Positions 37,272 to 44,888 of a stretch of 64,000 nucleotides of DNA are shown piece after piece. The stretch is from CAZTTG01 sp964615935. GTDB taxonomy: Bacteria; Planctomycetota; UBA1135; GCA-002686595. The stretch's first letter is position 1, and each line of letters starts with the position of its first letter. The DNA is taken from NCBI GenBank assembly GCA_964615935.1, contig CAZTTG010000011.1, forward strand, positions 1 through 64,000. The letters run 5' to 3'. A program made the translations under genes and the position numbers. Under the pieces are notes generated by a model. The model was not told where the DNA came from. It did not search any database and was given only the letters and a program-made list of their open reading frames with translations.

Positions 37272-38864
37272 TCAGTGCCGGAAGTGCCGCGTCCTGGTGA
37301 ACACCATCGGGACCCCCCGCTCGTTGCAGGCGGCGATCACCTTCTTGTCGCGGATCGAGCCGCCGGGCTGGAGGAAGGCGCGCACGCCGGCGTCCATGGC
37401 GACCTCGACGCCGTCGGGGAAGGGAAAGAAGGCGTCGGATCCGAGCACCGAGTCGGTGACCTCCTCGCCCGCCTTGCCCACCGCCAGGTGCACGGAATCC
37501 ACGCGGCTCATCTGGCCGGCGCCGACGCCCAGGACGCGCGAGCCCTTGGCGATCACGATGGCGTTGGACTTGACGTGCTTGGCGATCTTGTCGGCGAATT
37601 GCAGGCTGGCGAGCTGCTCGGGGGAGGGCTGAGCCTCGGTGACGACCTCGTAGTCCGCCGGATCCACGACCATCAGGTCCCGGCCCTGGATCAGGAAGCC
37701 GCCCACCAGCTTTTTCATCTCGACGTCGGCCACTCGGCGGCTGGCCCCGGAGAGGGGCCCGCAGGCGAGCAGGCGCACGTTCTTGCCCCACTTGGGCTTG
37801 GTCTGCAGGTGCTCCAGGGCGTCGGGCTCGAAGCCGGGGGCCACGATGGCCTCGACGAAGCGGCCGCCGTCGGCCAGGAAGCGGGCGCAGCCCATGTTCA
37901 GCGGCCGGGTGAAGGCCAGCACCGAGCCGAAGGCCGAGACCGGGTCTCCCGCCCAGGCGTGCTCGAGGGCCTGGGCCAGGCTGTCGGCGGTGGCCGCCCC
38001 GCAGGGGTTGTTGTGCTTGGTGACGGCGCAGAAGGGCTCGTCGAACTCCTTGGCCAGGGCCAGGGCCGCGTCGAGGTCGATCAGGTTGTTGTAGGAGAGG
38101 GCCTTGCCGCCCAGCACCTCGGCCGAGACCACGCTGGGCTCGTCGGAGTCGCACAGCCGGTAGAAGGCCGCCGTCTGGTGCGGGTTCTCGCCGTAGCGCA
38201 GGTCGAAGCCCTTGAGGCCGGCCAGGGTGAAGCTCTCGCTCCAGGGGGACTCGACCCTCCCGTCCTCGACCTCGCGGTCGTGGAGCCAGCGGCTGATGGC
38301 GCTGTCGTAGCGCGCCGTCAGGCTGAAGGCCTTGACCGCCAGCTCGCGGCGCAGCTCGTTCGAGAGGGCGCCCGATCCCTCGCGCAGCCCGGCCAGGACC
38401 CTGCCGTAGTCCGCCGGATCGGTGACCACGCCGACCCATCGGTGGTTCTTGGCCGCCGAGCGCACCATGGTGGGCCCGCCGATGTCGATCTGCTCGATCG
38501 CCTCGGCGCGCTCGACCCCCTCCCGGCTGACGGTCTGCTCGAAGGGGTACAGGTTGACCACCACCAGGTCGATCGGCCCGATCCCGTGCTCCTCCATGGC
38601 GGCTCGGTGGCCGGCCTCGTCGCGCAGGGCCAGGATCCCCCCGTGGACCTGCGGCACGAGGGTCTTCACCCGGCCGTCCATGATCTCGGGGAAGCCGGTG
38701 TACTCGGACACCTCCCTCACGGCGACGCCGGCCTCGCAGATGGCGCGATGGGTGCCGCCGGTGGACAGGATCTCGATCCCCAGCTCGGCCAGGCCGGCGG
38801 CGAAGTCGGCCAGGCCGGTCTTGTCGGAGACGCTGATGAGTGCGCGTTGAACCTGGATCTGCAT
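37272..38864 (-). CDS. purH: Bifunctional AICAR formyltransferase / IMP cyclohydrolase
   Basis: 530 aa; the last two steps of de novo purine synthesis. The N-terminal IMP cyclohydrolase (MGS-like) domain has ALISVSDKTGLADFA, STGGTHRAI and GRVKTLVPQVHGGIL. The C-terminal transformylase has LRYGENPHQTAAFY, VTKHNNPCGAA and the Lys-His pair of the active site, and ends in MVFTRTRHFRH. ATG at 38864 has AAGGAG at good spacing; the GTG at 38870 would overlap that site. Same strand as, and 74 bases downstream of, prfB. Confidence 0.97.
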   Translation of the reverse strand: MQIQVQRALISVSDKTGLADFAAGLAELGIEILSTGGTHRAICEAGVAVREVSEYTGFPEIMDGRVKTLVPQVHGGILALRDEAGHRAAMEEHGIGPIDLVVVNLYPFEQTVSREGVERAEAIEQIDIGGPTMVRSAAKNHRWVGVVTDPADYGRVLAGLREGSGALSNELRRELAVKAFSLTARYDSAISRWLHDREVEDGRVESPWSESFTLAGLKGFDLRYGENPHQTAAFYRLCDSDEPSVVSAEVLGGKALSYNNLIDLDAALALAKEFDEPFCAVTKHNNPCGAATADSLAQALEHAWAGDPVSAFGSVLAFTRPLNMGCARFLADGGRFVEAIVAPGFEPDALEHLQTKPKWGKNVRLLACGPLSGASRRVADVEMKKLVGGFLIQGRDLMVVDPADYEVVTEAQPSPEQLASLQFADKIAKHVKSNAIVIAKGSRVLGVGAGQMSRVDSVHLAVGKAGEEVTDSVLGSDAFFPFPDGVEVAMDAGVRAFLQPGGSIRDKKVIAACNERGVPMVFTRTRHFRH

Positions 38865-38938
38865 TTCCACTCCTTCTGGGATTCCCTCTCTCGAACGGCG
38901 AGCGGGCGGGCGCGGGGGCCGCGCGGCGAGGACGCCCC

Positions 38939-40052
38939 CTATCCCCCCCCGCCCCCCTTGCCGCGCAGGTACTCCTCGATGAACTCGTCGAGCTCCCCAT
39001 CCAGCACCGCCTGGATGTTGCCCTTCTCGTGCCCCGTCCGGTGGTCCTTCACCATCTGGTACGGATGCATGACGTACGACCGGATCTGGCTCCCGAAGGC
39101 GATATCGCCCTTGTCGTCGCGCAGCGCGGCCATCTCGGCGTCTCGCTCGGCCAGCTTGACCTGGAGGATCTTGCCCTTGAGCAGCTTGAGGGCCGTGGCC
39201 CGGTTCTTGTGCTGGCTGCGCTCGTTCTGGCAGCGCACCACGATTCCGGTGGGGATGTGCGTCATGCGCACCGCCGACTCGGTCTTGTTGACGTGCTGCC
39301 CGCCGGCGCCGCCGGCGCGCATGGTGTCGACCTTGATGTCCTCCTCCTTCAGGTCGACGTCGAGGCCGTCGTCCACGTCGGGAGAGACGTCCACCGAGGC
39401 GAAGGCGGTCTGGCGCCGGGCGTTGGCGTCGAAGGGGCTGATGCGCACCAGGCGGTGGACGCCCATCTCCGCCTTGAGGTAGCCGAAGGCGTACTCGCCG
39501 GTCACCAGCAGGGTGGCCGAGCGGATCCCGGCCTCGGGCTCGTCGAGCCGCTCGATCTCCTCGACCCCGAAGCGGTGGGCCTCGGCCCAGCGGATGTACA
39601 TGCGCATCAGGATCGAGGCCCAGTCGCAGGCGTCCACGCCGCCGGCGCCGGCGGTGATCTGGACGAAGGCCGAGGCCGGATCGGTGGGCCCGCCCAGCAT
39701 CACCCGGAACTCGAGCCGGTCGAGGATCCCCTCCAGCTCCAGCACCAGGCCCTCCACGTCGGCGAGGACCTCCTCCTCGCCCTCCTCGGCCCCCAGCTCG
39801 GCCAGGAGCTCGATCTCCTCCGCCGCCTTGTCGGCGGCCCGGATGGGGTCCGTCACGGACCGGGCCGCCTTCATCTCGCCTACGATCTGGCGGCTCTTCT
39901 CCTGGTCGTTCCAGAAGTCAGGGGACTGCTGGGCCTTCTCGATCTCGGCCAGCCGGGCGGCGCGTCCGGCGAAGTCAAAGACTCTCCTTCAGCTGCTGGA
40001 GGCGGCGCTGGGTCGCTCGGGAGCGGTCGAGGAATTCGCTGAGGGAGGCCAT
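38939..40052 (-). CDS. prfB: Peptide chain release factor 2, expressed through a programmed +1 frameshift
   Basis: RF2, about 370 aa, terminates translation at UGA and UAA. The first reading frame runs from ATG at 40052 (MASLSEFLDRSRATQ) for 25 codons to an in-frame TGA at 39977-39975. After a +1 shift the second frame continues (LDFAGRAARLAEIEK) to 38939. The downstream frame holds the peptidyl-hydrolysis motif GGQ (RAGGAGGQHVNK). The stop-codon-recognition segment S-P-F can be read in RISPFDANARR. Simple gene finders would start inside the second frame near 39874 and lose about 60 residues. Followed by purH. Confidence 0.97.
39972..39990 (-). promoter_or_regulatory. prfB +1 frameshift site
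   Basis: On the minus strand the sequence is AAGGAGAGTCTTTGACTTC: an internal Shine-Dalgarno-like AAGGAG, then the slippery CTT followed by TGA and C. This is the classic autoregulatory arrangement: when RF2 is scarce, the ribosome stalls at UGA and slips from CUU to UUU, restoring the RF2 frame. The exact CTTTGAC heptamer is conserved across bacteria. Confidence 0.95.
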
Positions 40053-40333
40053 GGCTTGGATGGGAGGGGGGTGATTCCGGGTTCCGAGCCGCCGGGCGGC
40101 TGCCGGCGGGCCCACATCCTAGCGCCGCGGTCGGCCGACCGCTCGCGGCACCCGGCCTTCCCGCACCCGTATCCGGGCTCCGGGCGCCCCTCCCCCGTGG
40201 GCCCCGGGCCGACCGGCTCAAGCCCGAGCGCGGCGGAGGCCGAATCGACGCCATGACGGTAGGATACCGGGTCGGCTTGGACCCCCGGACCGGGGGCGGC
40301 CGGCTCCCTCCGAACCTCAGCGACGGCCGCAAC

Positions 40334-41818
40334 ATGCGCATTCACCGGCGACCAGCCCTTCTCGCCCTGGGCCTCCTGGCCTCGCTCGCCTCCTGCGGTG
40401 ACGCGGATCCGAGCCGCAACTCGAACTCGAAGGTGAGCGGTCCCCGCCACGTCTTCCTGATCTCGATCGACACCCTCCGGGCGGACCACTGCGGGCTGTA
40501 CGGCTACCCGAAGCCCACGACCCCCTTCCTGGACTCCCTGGGCGAGCGAGGCGTGGTGTTCGATCGGCACGTGGTCAACTCGAACAACACCCTGATCTCC
40601 CACGCCAGCATGATCACCGGCCTGGTGATGCCGGCGCACAACGCCTACGACAAGGGCGAGGGCAAGAGGAACCGGATCTCCGACGGGCACGAATGCCTGG
40701 CGGAGGTCTTCCAGGGGGCCGGCTTCCAGACCGGGGCCTTCGCCGCGCACCCCGTCTGGCTAGCGCCCGAGTTCGGCTTCGATCAGGGCTTCGACGTCTT
40801 CGAGACCGGCTGGCGCCCGGCCCGGGTCGTCAACCGGTTTTTTTTGAAGTGGGTCGACAGCGAGAAGCCCTCGCGCATCTTCGCCTTCCTGCACTACTAC
40901 GACGTCCACTCGGAGAGCGCCGCCAGCAAGCCGGGGACTCTGCCCTACGAGGCGCCTCCCAAGTACCTGGAGCGCTTCGCGCCGCCGCGGCCGGAGGACT
41001 TCACCGGCACCGTCGAGTACCCCTCGGGCAAGATCCTGATCGCCTCGGCCTACCTGCAGGCCTTCAACGGCGCCTACAAGGATTTCCCCCCGGGGCACCT
41101 CGAGTACATCGTCGGGTGCTACGACGCGGGCATCGCCAAGCTCGACGACGACCTGCGACTGCTCTTCGAGGAGCTGGAGCAGCGCGGCATCCTGGAAGAC
41201 TCCCTGATCGTCATCACCTCCGATCACGGGGAGGAGTTCAAGGACCACCGGGCGATGCTCCACAACGAGTGGCACGACGAGGTGATGCACGTCCCCATGA
41301 TCTGGCTCCTGCCCGAGGGGATGGAGCGCGGCACGGCGCGCGTCGCCGACCTCTCCCGCTCGATCGACATCGCCCCCACCCTGCTGGACCTGGCCGGCCT
41401 TCCGCCCCTGCGCAACGCCCAGGGGCTCTCCCTCTCGCGCTCCATCCTGGAGGGCCAGCCCACCGGGATCAGCCAGTCCCTCTTCGGCATGCGCATCCTG
41501 CGGGCCATCGACGAGGTCTCCGAGTTCAAGTTCTGCGACATCGAGAAGTACTACACCTTCTACGACCTGGCGGAGGACCCGGGCGAGATGCACAACCTGT
41601 GGGTCGGTGACGCCACGGAGCCTCAGGACCGCAAGCGCATGGCGCACGCCCGCATCCTGATCAGCCAGATTCGCAAGGACTCGATCAACATCCGCAACGC
41701 GGCCCTCGTGAGGGGCGAGGACACCGAGGTCGAGATGTCTCCCGAGCGGATCAGGGCGCTGGAGGCCCTCGGCTACCTCGGAGACGACAAGGAGGAGGAG
41801 GAGGAGGGCTCCGAGTAG
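40334..41818 (+). CDS. Sulfatase-fold lipoprotein hydrolase with Thr at the nucleophile position
   Basis: 494 aa. Signal peptide with lipobox (ASLASC, Cys about 20). Alkaline-phosphatase/sulfatase superfamily: metal site FLISIDTLRADHCG, later ITSDHGEEFKDH and HNEWHDEVMHVPMIW. At the nucleophile site the sequence is NNTLISHASMITGL; counting back from the conserved TG puts Thr where true sulfatases carry the formylglycine Cys or Ser. The enzyme is therefore probably a phosphodiesterase, phosphotransferase or similar. ATG at 40334 is preferred over 40253 because it yields the lipoprotein signal. The C-terminus is acidic. Divergent from prfB. Confidence 0.87.
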   Translation: MRIHRRPALLALGLLASLASCGDADPSRNSNSKVSGPRHVFLISIDTLRADHCGLYGYPKPTTPFLDSLGERGVVFDRHVVNSNNTLISHASMITGLVMPAHNAYDKGEGKRNRISDGHECLAEVFQGAGFQTGAFAAHPVWLAPEFGFDQGFDVFETGWRPARVVNRFFLKWVDSEKPSRIFAFLHYYDVHSESAASKPGTLPYEAPPKYLERFAPPRPEDFTGTVEYPSGKILIASAYLQAFNGAYKDFPPGHLEYIVGCYDAGIAKLDDDLRLLFEELEQRGILEDSLIVITSDHGEEFKDHRAMLHNEWHDEVMHVPMIWLLPEGMERGTARVADLSRSIDIAPTLLDLAGLPPLRNAQGLSLSRSILEGQPTGISQSLFGMRILRAIDEVSEFKFCDIEKYYTFYDLAEDPGEMHNLWVGDATEPQDRKRMAHARILISQIRKDSINIRNAALVRGEDTEVEMSPERIRALEALGYLGDDKEEEEEGSE

Positions 41819-41830
41819 GAGCGGGGCCGG

Positions 41831-42319
41831 CTAGCGCCCCCCCATCTCGAGGATGCCATCGGCGATCCGCGCCACCTCGCGGCGCGGCCAGACGGGGAGG
41901 GCCACCTCGACGGTATCGTCGGTGATCAGGGCCCGGAGGTCCTCGCGCTCCCGGCACAGGGGAGGCGAGCCCAGCCCCTCGCGCCAGATCTCGACCTTGG
42001 GAGCGGAGCTCTCGAGATCGCCCTCGACCAGCACCAGCGCGCAGGCGGCGAAGCGATCGGCGACCGCCCGGTAGGGATCCGCCTCGGCCTCGCGGGGCAG
42101 GAAGAGGGCGGTCCAGCCCTCGCACAGGAAGGCCGCCGGCGCGGCGCCGGCGCGGCGGTGGCGGAAGGAGTCGGTGCCGGGGACGTCCACCTCATGGGCG
42201 TGCGGCGAGTGCTTCAGCGTGCCGACGCGCAGCCCCCGGCCGGCGAGCTCCCGGACGAGCTCCACCACCAGCGTCGTCTTGCCGGAGCCCTTGCGGCCGA
42301 CGATGTGGACGCGCTTCAT
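41831..42319 (-). CDS. mobB: MobB: GTP-binding adapter for molybdopterin-guanine dinucleotide
   Basis: 162 aa P-loop protein. The Walker A motif is VGRKGSGKTTL; the family landmarks GTLKHSPHAHEVDVPGTDSFRHRRAGA and LVLVEGDLESSAPKVEIWR are present. MobB assists MobA in attaching GMP to molybdopterin and handing the cofactor to enzymes. Its ATG at 42319 overlaps the fdhD stop codon (ATGA). It is the last gene of the molybdoenzyme operon that starts at 47591, which supports a bis-MGD cofactor for that enzyme. MobA itself is not in the window. Confidence 0.93.
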   Translation of the reverse strand: MKRVHIVGRKGSGKTTLVVELVRELAGRGLRVGTLKHSPHAHEVDVPGTDSFRHRRAGAAPAAFLCEGWTALFLPREAEADPYRAVADRFAACALVLVEGDLESSAPKVEIWREGLGSPPLCREREDLRALITDDTVEVALPVWPRREVARIADGILEMGGR

Positions 42320-43167
42320 CCCCCGGGCACTTCCGCGTCGAGGACCGGGTCGATCACCCGATGGGGATGGGTGAAGGCGGTCGCGCGCGTCTGTCGGACG
42401 AAGGCGCACAGGGTGATGTGGCAGCTCTCGGCCACGTCCAGCGCCAGCGAGGTGGGAGCCGACACGGCGGCGATGAGCTCGATCCCCGCGCGGGCGCACT
42501 TGCCCACCATCTCCATGCTGAGCCGCCCCGAGAGCACCGCGAAGTGGCCCGCGGTGGGGCGGCCGGAGAGCAGGCAGATGCCGATGGCCTTGTCGAGCGC
42601 GTGGTGCCGGCCGGTGTCCTCGGCCATGGCGGCCAGCTGCCCGTCGGCGTCGAAGAGGCCCGCCGCGTGCGTCCCCCCGCAGGCGTCGAAGAGGGTCTGC
42701 CTCTCGCGCAGCATGCGGCTGGCGACCCGCAGCCGGGCGCCCTCGATGCGCAGGGTGTCTCCCACCCGGGGCAGGGCGTCGATGCGCTCCTGCAGCTCCT
42801 CGCTGCCGCAGGCGCCGCAGGAGGAGGCGATCAGGAGGTTGCGGCCCGGGTCGCCGATCCGCGGCACGCTCCGGTGCAGCCGGGCGCGGATCACCCCGGG
42901 CTGCTCGTCGCACTCTTTCAGGTGGGCGACGTCCTCCATGCCCTCGATGACTCCCTCGGAGAGCAGGAAGCCCGCCGCCAGGGCGAGCTCGTCGCTGGGG
43001 ATGGCGAGCAGCGTGTAGCTCTCCGCCCCGGCCACGTCGATGACCACCTGGGCCTCCCGCGCGATGCGGACGGTCTCCTCGACCGGGGGGTGCGGCGCGT
43101 CGCCGGTCGAGACCCGGCGCGCCTGGACCTGTCTCAGGGCGCGGGAGTGCAGGTCCGTATCGTCCAT
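42316..43167 (-). CDS. fdhD: FdhD: sulfurtransferase for molybdoenzyme activation
   Basis: 283 aa. Transfers sulfur from a cysteine desulfurase to the molybdenum cofactor of formate-dehydrogenase-like enzymes. The CxxC loop is SSCGACGSEE (about 115-125); other family features are LGFLLSEGVI-type text (AAGFLLSEGVIEG), EDTGRHHALDK and SGRLSMEMVGKCARAGIELIAAVSAPTSLAL. Lies between nrfD-like and mobB genes, in the same operon, so its probable client is the catalytic subunit at 44889. The presence of FdhD hints that the client needs a terminal sulfido ligand, as formate dehydrogenases do. Confidence 0.94.
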   Translation of the reverse strand: MDDTDLHSRALRQVQARRVSTGDAPHPPVEETVRIAREAQVVIDVAGAESYTLLAIPSDELALAAGFLLSEGVIEGMEDVAHLKECDEQPGVIRARLHRSVPRIGDPGRNLLIASSCGACGSEELQERIDALPRVGDTLRIEGARLRVASRMLRERQTLFDACGGTHAAGLFDADGQLAAMAEDTGRHHALDKAIGICLLSGRPTAGHFAVLSGRLSMEMVGKCARAGIELIAAVSAPTSLALDVAESCHITLCAFVRQTRATAFTHPHRVIDPVLDAEVPGG

Positions 43168-43216
43168 GGCGATCTCGGGCTACGGCAGGCGAACGGTACC
43201 CGCGGGCGCCGCAGGC

Positions 43217-44185
43217 CTACTGCGGCGGGAGCAAGCCGATGTCCGGCTTCGGGTCCTTGGGCTTGGGGATGCGACGGAACTGGAAGCCGGCGATGTTCCA
43301 GGTCGGCAGGGCGCCGCAGATCAGCACCCCGTGGCGCAGGAGCAGGCCGCCGATCAGGCCCAGCAGCGCCCCGAGGGCCGCGAGGGCGAGGAAGCCGCCC
43401 GCGCCGGCCTGTTGCAGGCCGAAGAAGAGCCACGCCATGATCACCAGGGGAGCGATCAGGCCCAGCAGGATGTAGCCGACGATGAAGGTGGTGCGCCGCA
43501 GGATCCGCAGCGCCGACTCGCGGGAGTCGGGCTGCCTGAAGGCCGCCTGGAGGAACAGGAAAATGGCCAGCACCTCGAAGACGACCAGCACCGCGGCCAG
43601 CGCGACCATGTCGCCGGCGATGGCCTGCTTCAGGGCCTCGCCGCCACCCCCGAAGATCACCATCCCGAGCATGACGGTGAAGTGGCCGGTGGCCAGCGCG
43701 GAGACCACGAAGACCACCGGGACGGCCCCCGTGCGCCAGAAGGGGATGCCCTTGGAAGCCCCCAGCAGGATGCCGGTATAGGCCATGGTCCCCAGCGCGA
43801 AGAGCACGCCCAGGATCGAGATGGTGTCGACCAGGCCCGCGCTCCCGGACGAGGTCAAGGCCAGCACCAGGTGCAGGAAGGCCAGCACCATGAAGATGCT
43901 GATGATCCAGAACCCCCGCGCTATCCAGGAGGTCCCCACCTTCAGCCCCGCGAGCACCGCCTTGGCGGGCGAGCCCAGGTCGGCCAGCAGGAAGAGGGTT
44001 CCGATCAGGACCGCCGGGAAGCTGACCCACAGGCCCACCCGCGTCGCGAGGCTGTCGGGGCCCTGGGCGAAGCCCTCGATGACGGCGGTGACGTAGGCGC
44101 CCGAGCCCACCCCTCCGAGGAACAGATAGGCTGCGATCAGCCAGCTCCAGTCACTTTGCAGTTGCCCGTTGACTTTCGGATCCAT
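43217..44185 (-). CDS. NrfD/PsrC-type membrane subunit of a molybdoenzyme complex
   Basis: 322 aa with about eight or nine membrane helices, beginning WSWLIAAYLFLGGVGSGAYV, a hallmark of the NrfD/PsrC/DmsC group. It exchanges electrons between the ferredoxin subunit and the quinone pool. No heme-binding His pairs typical of b-type cytochrome subunits stand out. Located between the ferredoxin subunit (61-base gap) and fdhD. Confidence 0.92.
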   Translation of the reverse strand: MDPKVNGQLQSDWSWLIAAYLFLGGVGSGAYVTAVIEGFAQGPDSLATRVGLWVSFPAVLIGTLFLLADLGSPAKAVLAGLKVGTSWIARGFWIISIFMVLAFLHLVLALTSSGSAGLVDTISILGVLFALGTMAYTGILLGASKGIPFWRTGAVPVVFVVSALATGHFTVMLGMVIFGGGGEALKQAIAGDMVALAAVLVVFEVLAIFLFLQAAFRQPDSRESALRILRRTTFIVGYILLGLIAPLVIMAWLFFGLQQAGAGGFLALAALGALLGLIGGLLLRHGVLICGALPTWNIAGFQFRRIPKPKDPKPDIGLLPPQ

Positions 44186-44246
44186 GGTGACTCTCGAAGG
44201 CTCTGTGGTTTGGCTCTTGACTGGCGGTGGACGGCGGTGGCGGACC

Positions 44247-44873
44247 CTATCTCGGGGTGAGGTAGTAGACCTTCGGCTGGTTGCCGAGCTCGGGGTTCAG
44301 CGGGGTGCCGCGGAAGCGCTTGATCAGGATGGAGACCTCGCTGGTGGGGTCGTCGAGGTCCCCCACGGTGCGGGCCTTGGCCGGGCAGGCCTTGACGCAA
44401 GCGGGCTCCTGGCCCTCGTCGAGCCGGTCGCGGCAGAAGTCGCACTTGGTCGCCACGCCCACGCCGGAGTGCTCCTCCCAGTAGTCCTTCGCGAACTGCT
44501 CGTAGGGCGAGAGCTCGAGCCCTTCAGGGAAGTAGCTCTCCCAGCTCTCCACGCTGTAGCGAGCTCCGTAGGGGCAGGCCATCATGCAGTACTTGCACCC
44601 CATGCACTTGTCCTTGTCGACCACGACGATGCCGCTGTCGAGGGTGTGCGTGGCGCCGGTGGGGCAGACCTCCTGGCAGGAGGGCTCCTCGCATTGCATG
44701 CACAACACGGGCAGCGCCTGGCGTCCCGAGTTCGGGTACTCGCCGCGCTCACCCTTGAGAACGCGGGCCCAGAAGACCTCCGGCGGCGTGTGGTTCTTGA
44801 CCTTGCAGGCCATGGAACATGCGTAGCACCCGTAGCAGCGCTTGAGGTCGATGACCATTCCGTAGCGTGTCAT
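44247..44873 (-). CDS. Four-cluster ferredoxin-type electron-transfer subunit (DmsB/PsrB-like)
   Basis: 208 aa. Sixteen cysteines in four groups fit four [4Fe-4S] clusters: RCYGCYACSMACK, CMQCEEPSCQEVCP, CMGCKYCMMACP and CDFCR with a spaced ACVKACP. No signal peptide. It carries electrons between the catalytic subunit encoded upstream (15-base gap) and the NrfD-type membrane subunit downstream. Confidence 0.95.
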   Translation of the reverse strand: MTRYGMVIDLKRCYGCYACSMACKVKNHTPPEVFWARVLKGERGEYPNSGRQALPVLCMQCEEPSCQEVCPTGATHTLDSGIVVVDKDKCMGCKYCMMACPYGARYSVESWESYFPEGLELSPYEQFAKDYWEEHSGVGVATKCDFCRDRLDEGQEPACVKACPAKARTVGDLDDPTSEVSILIKRFRGTPLNPELGNQPKVYYLTPR

Positions 44874-44888
44874 GCTGGATTCCGTTCG

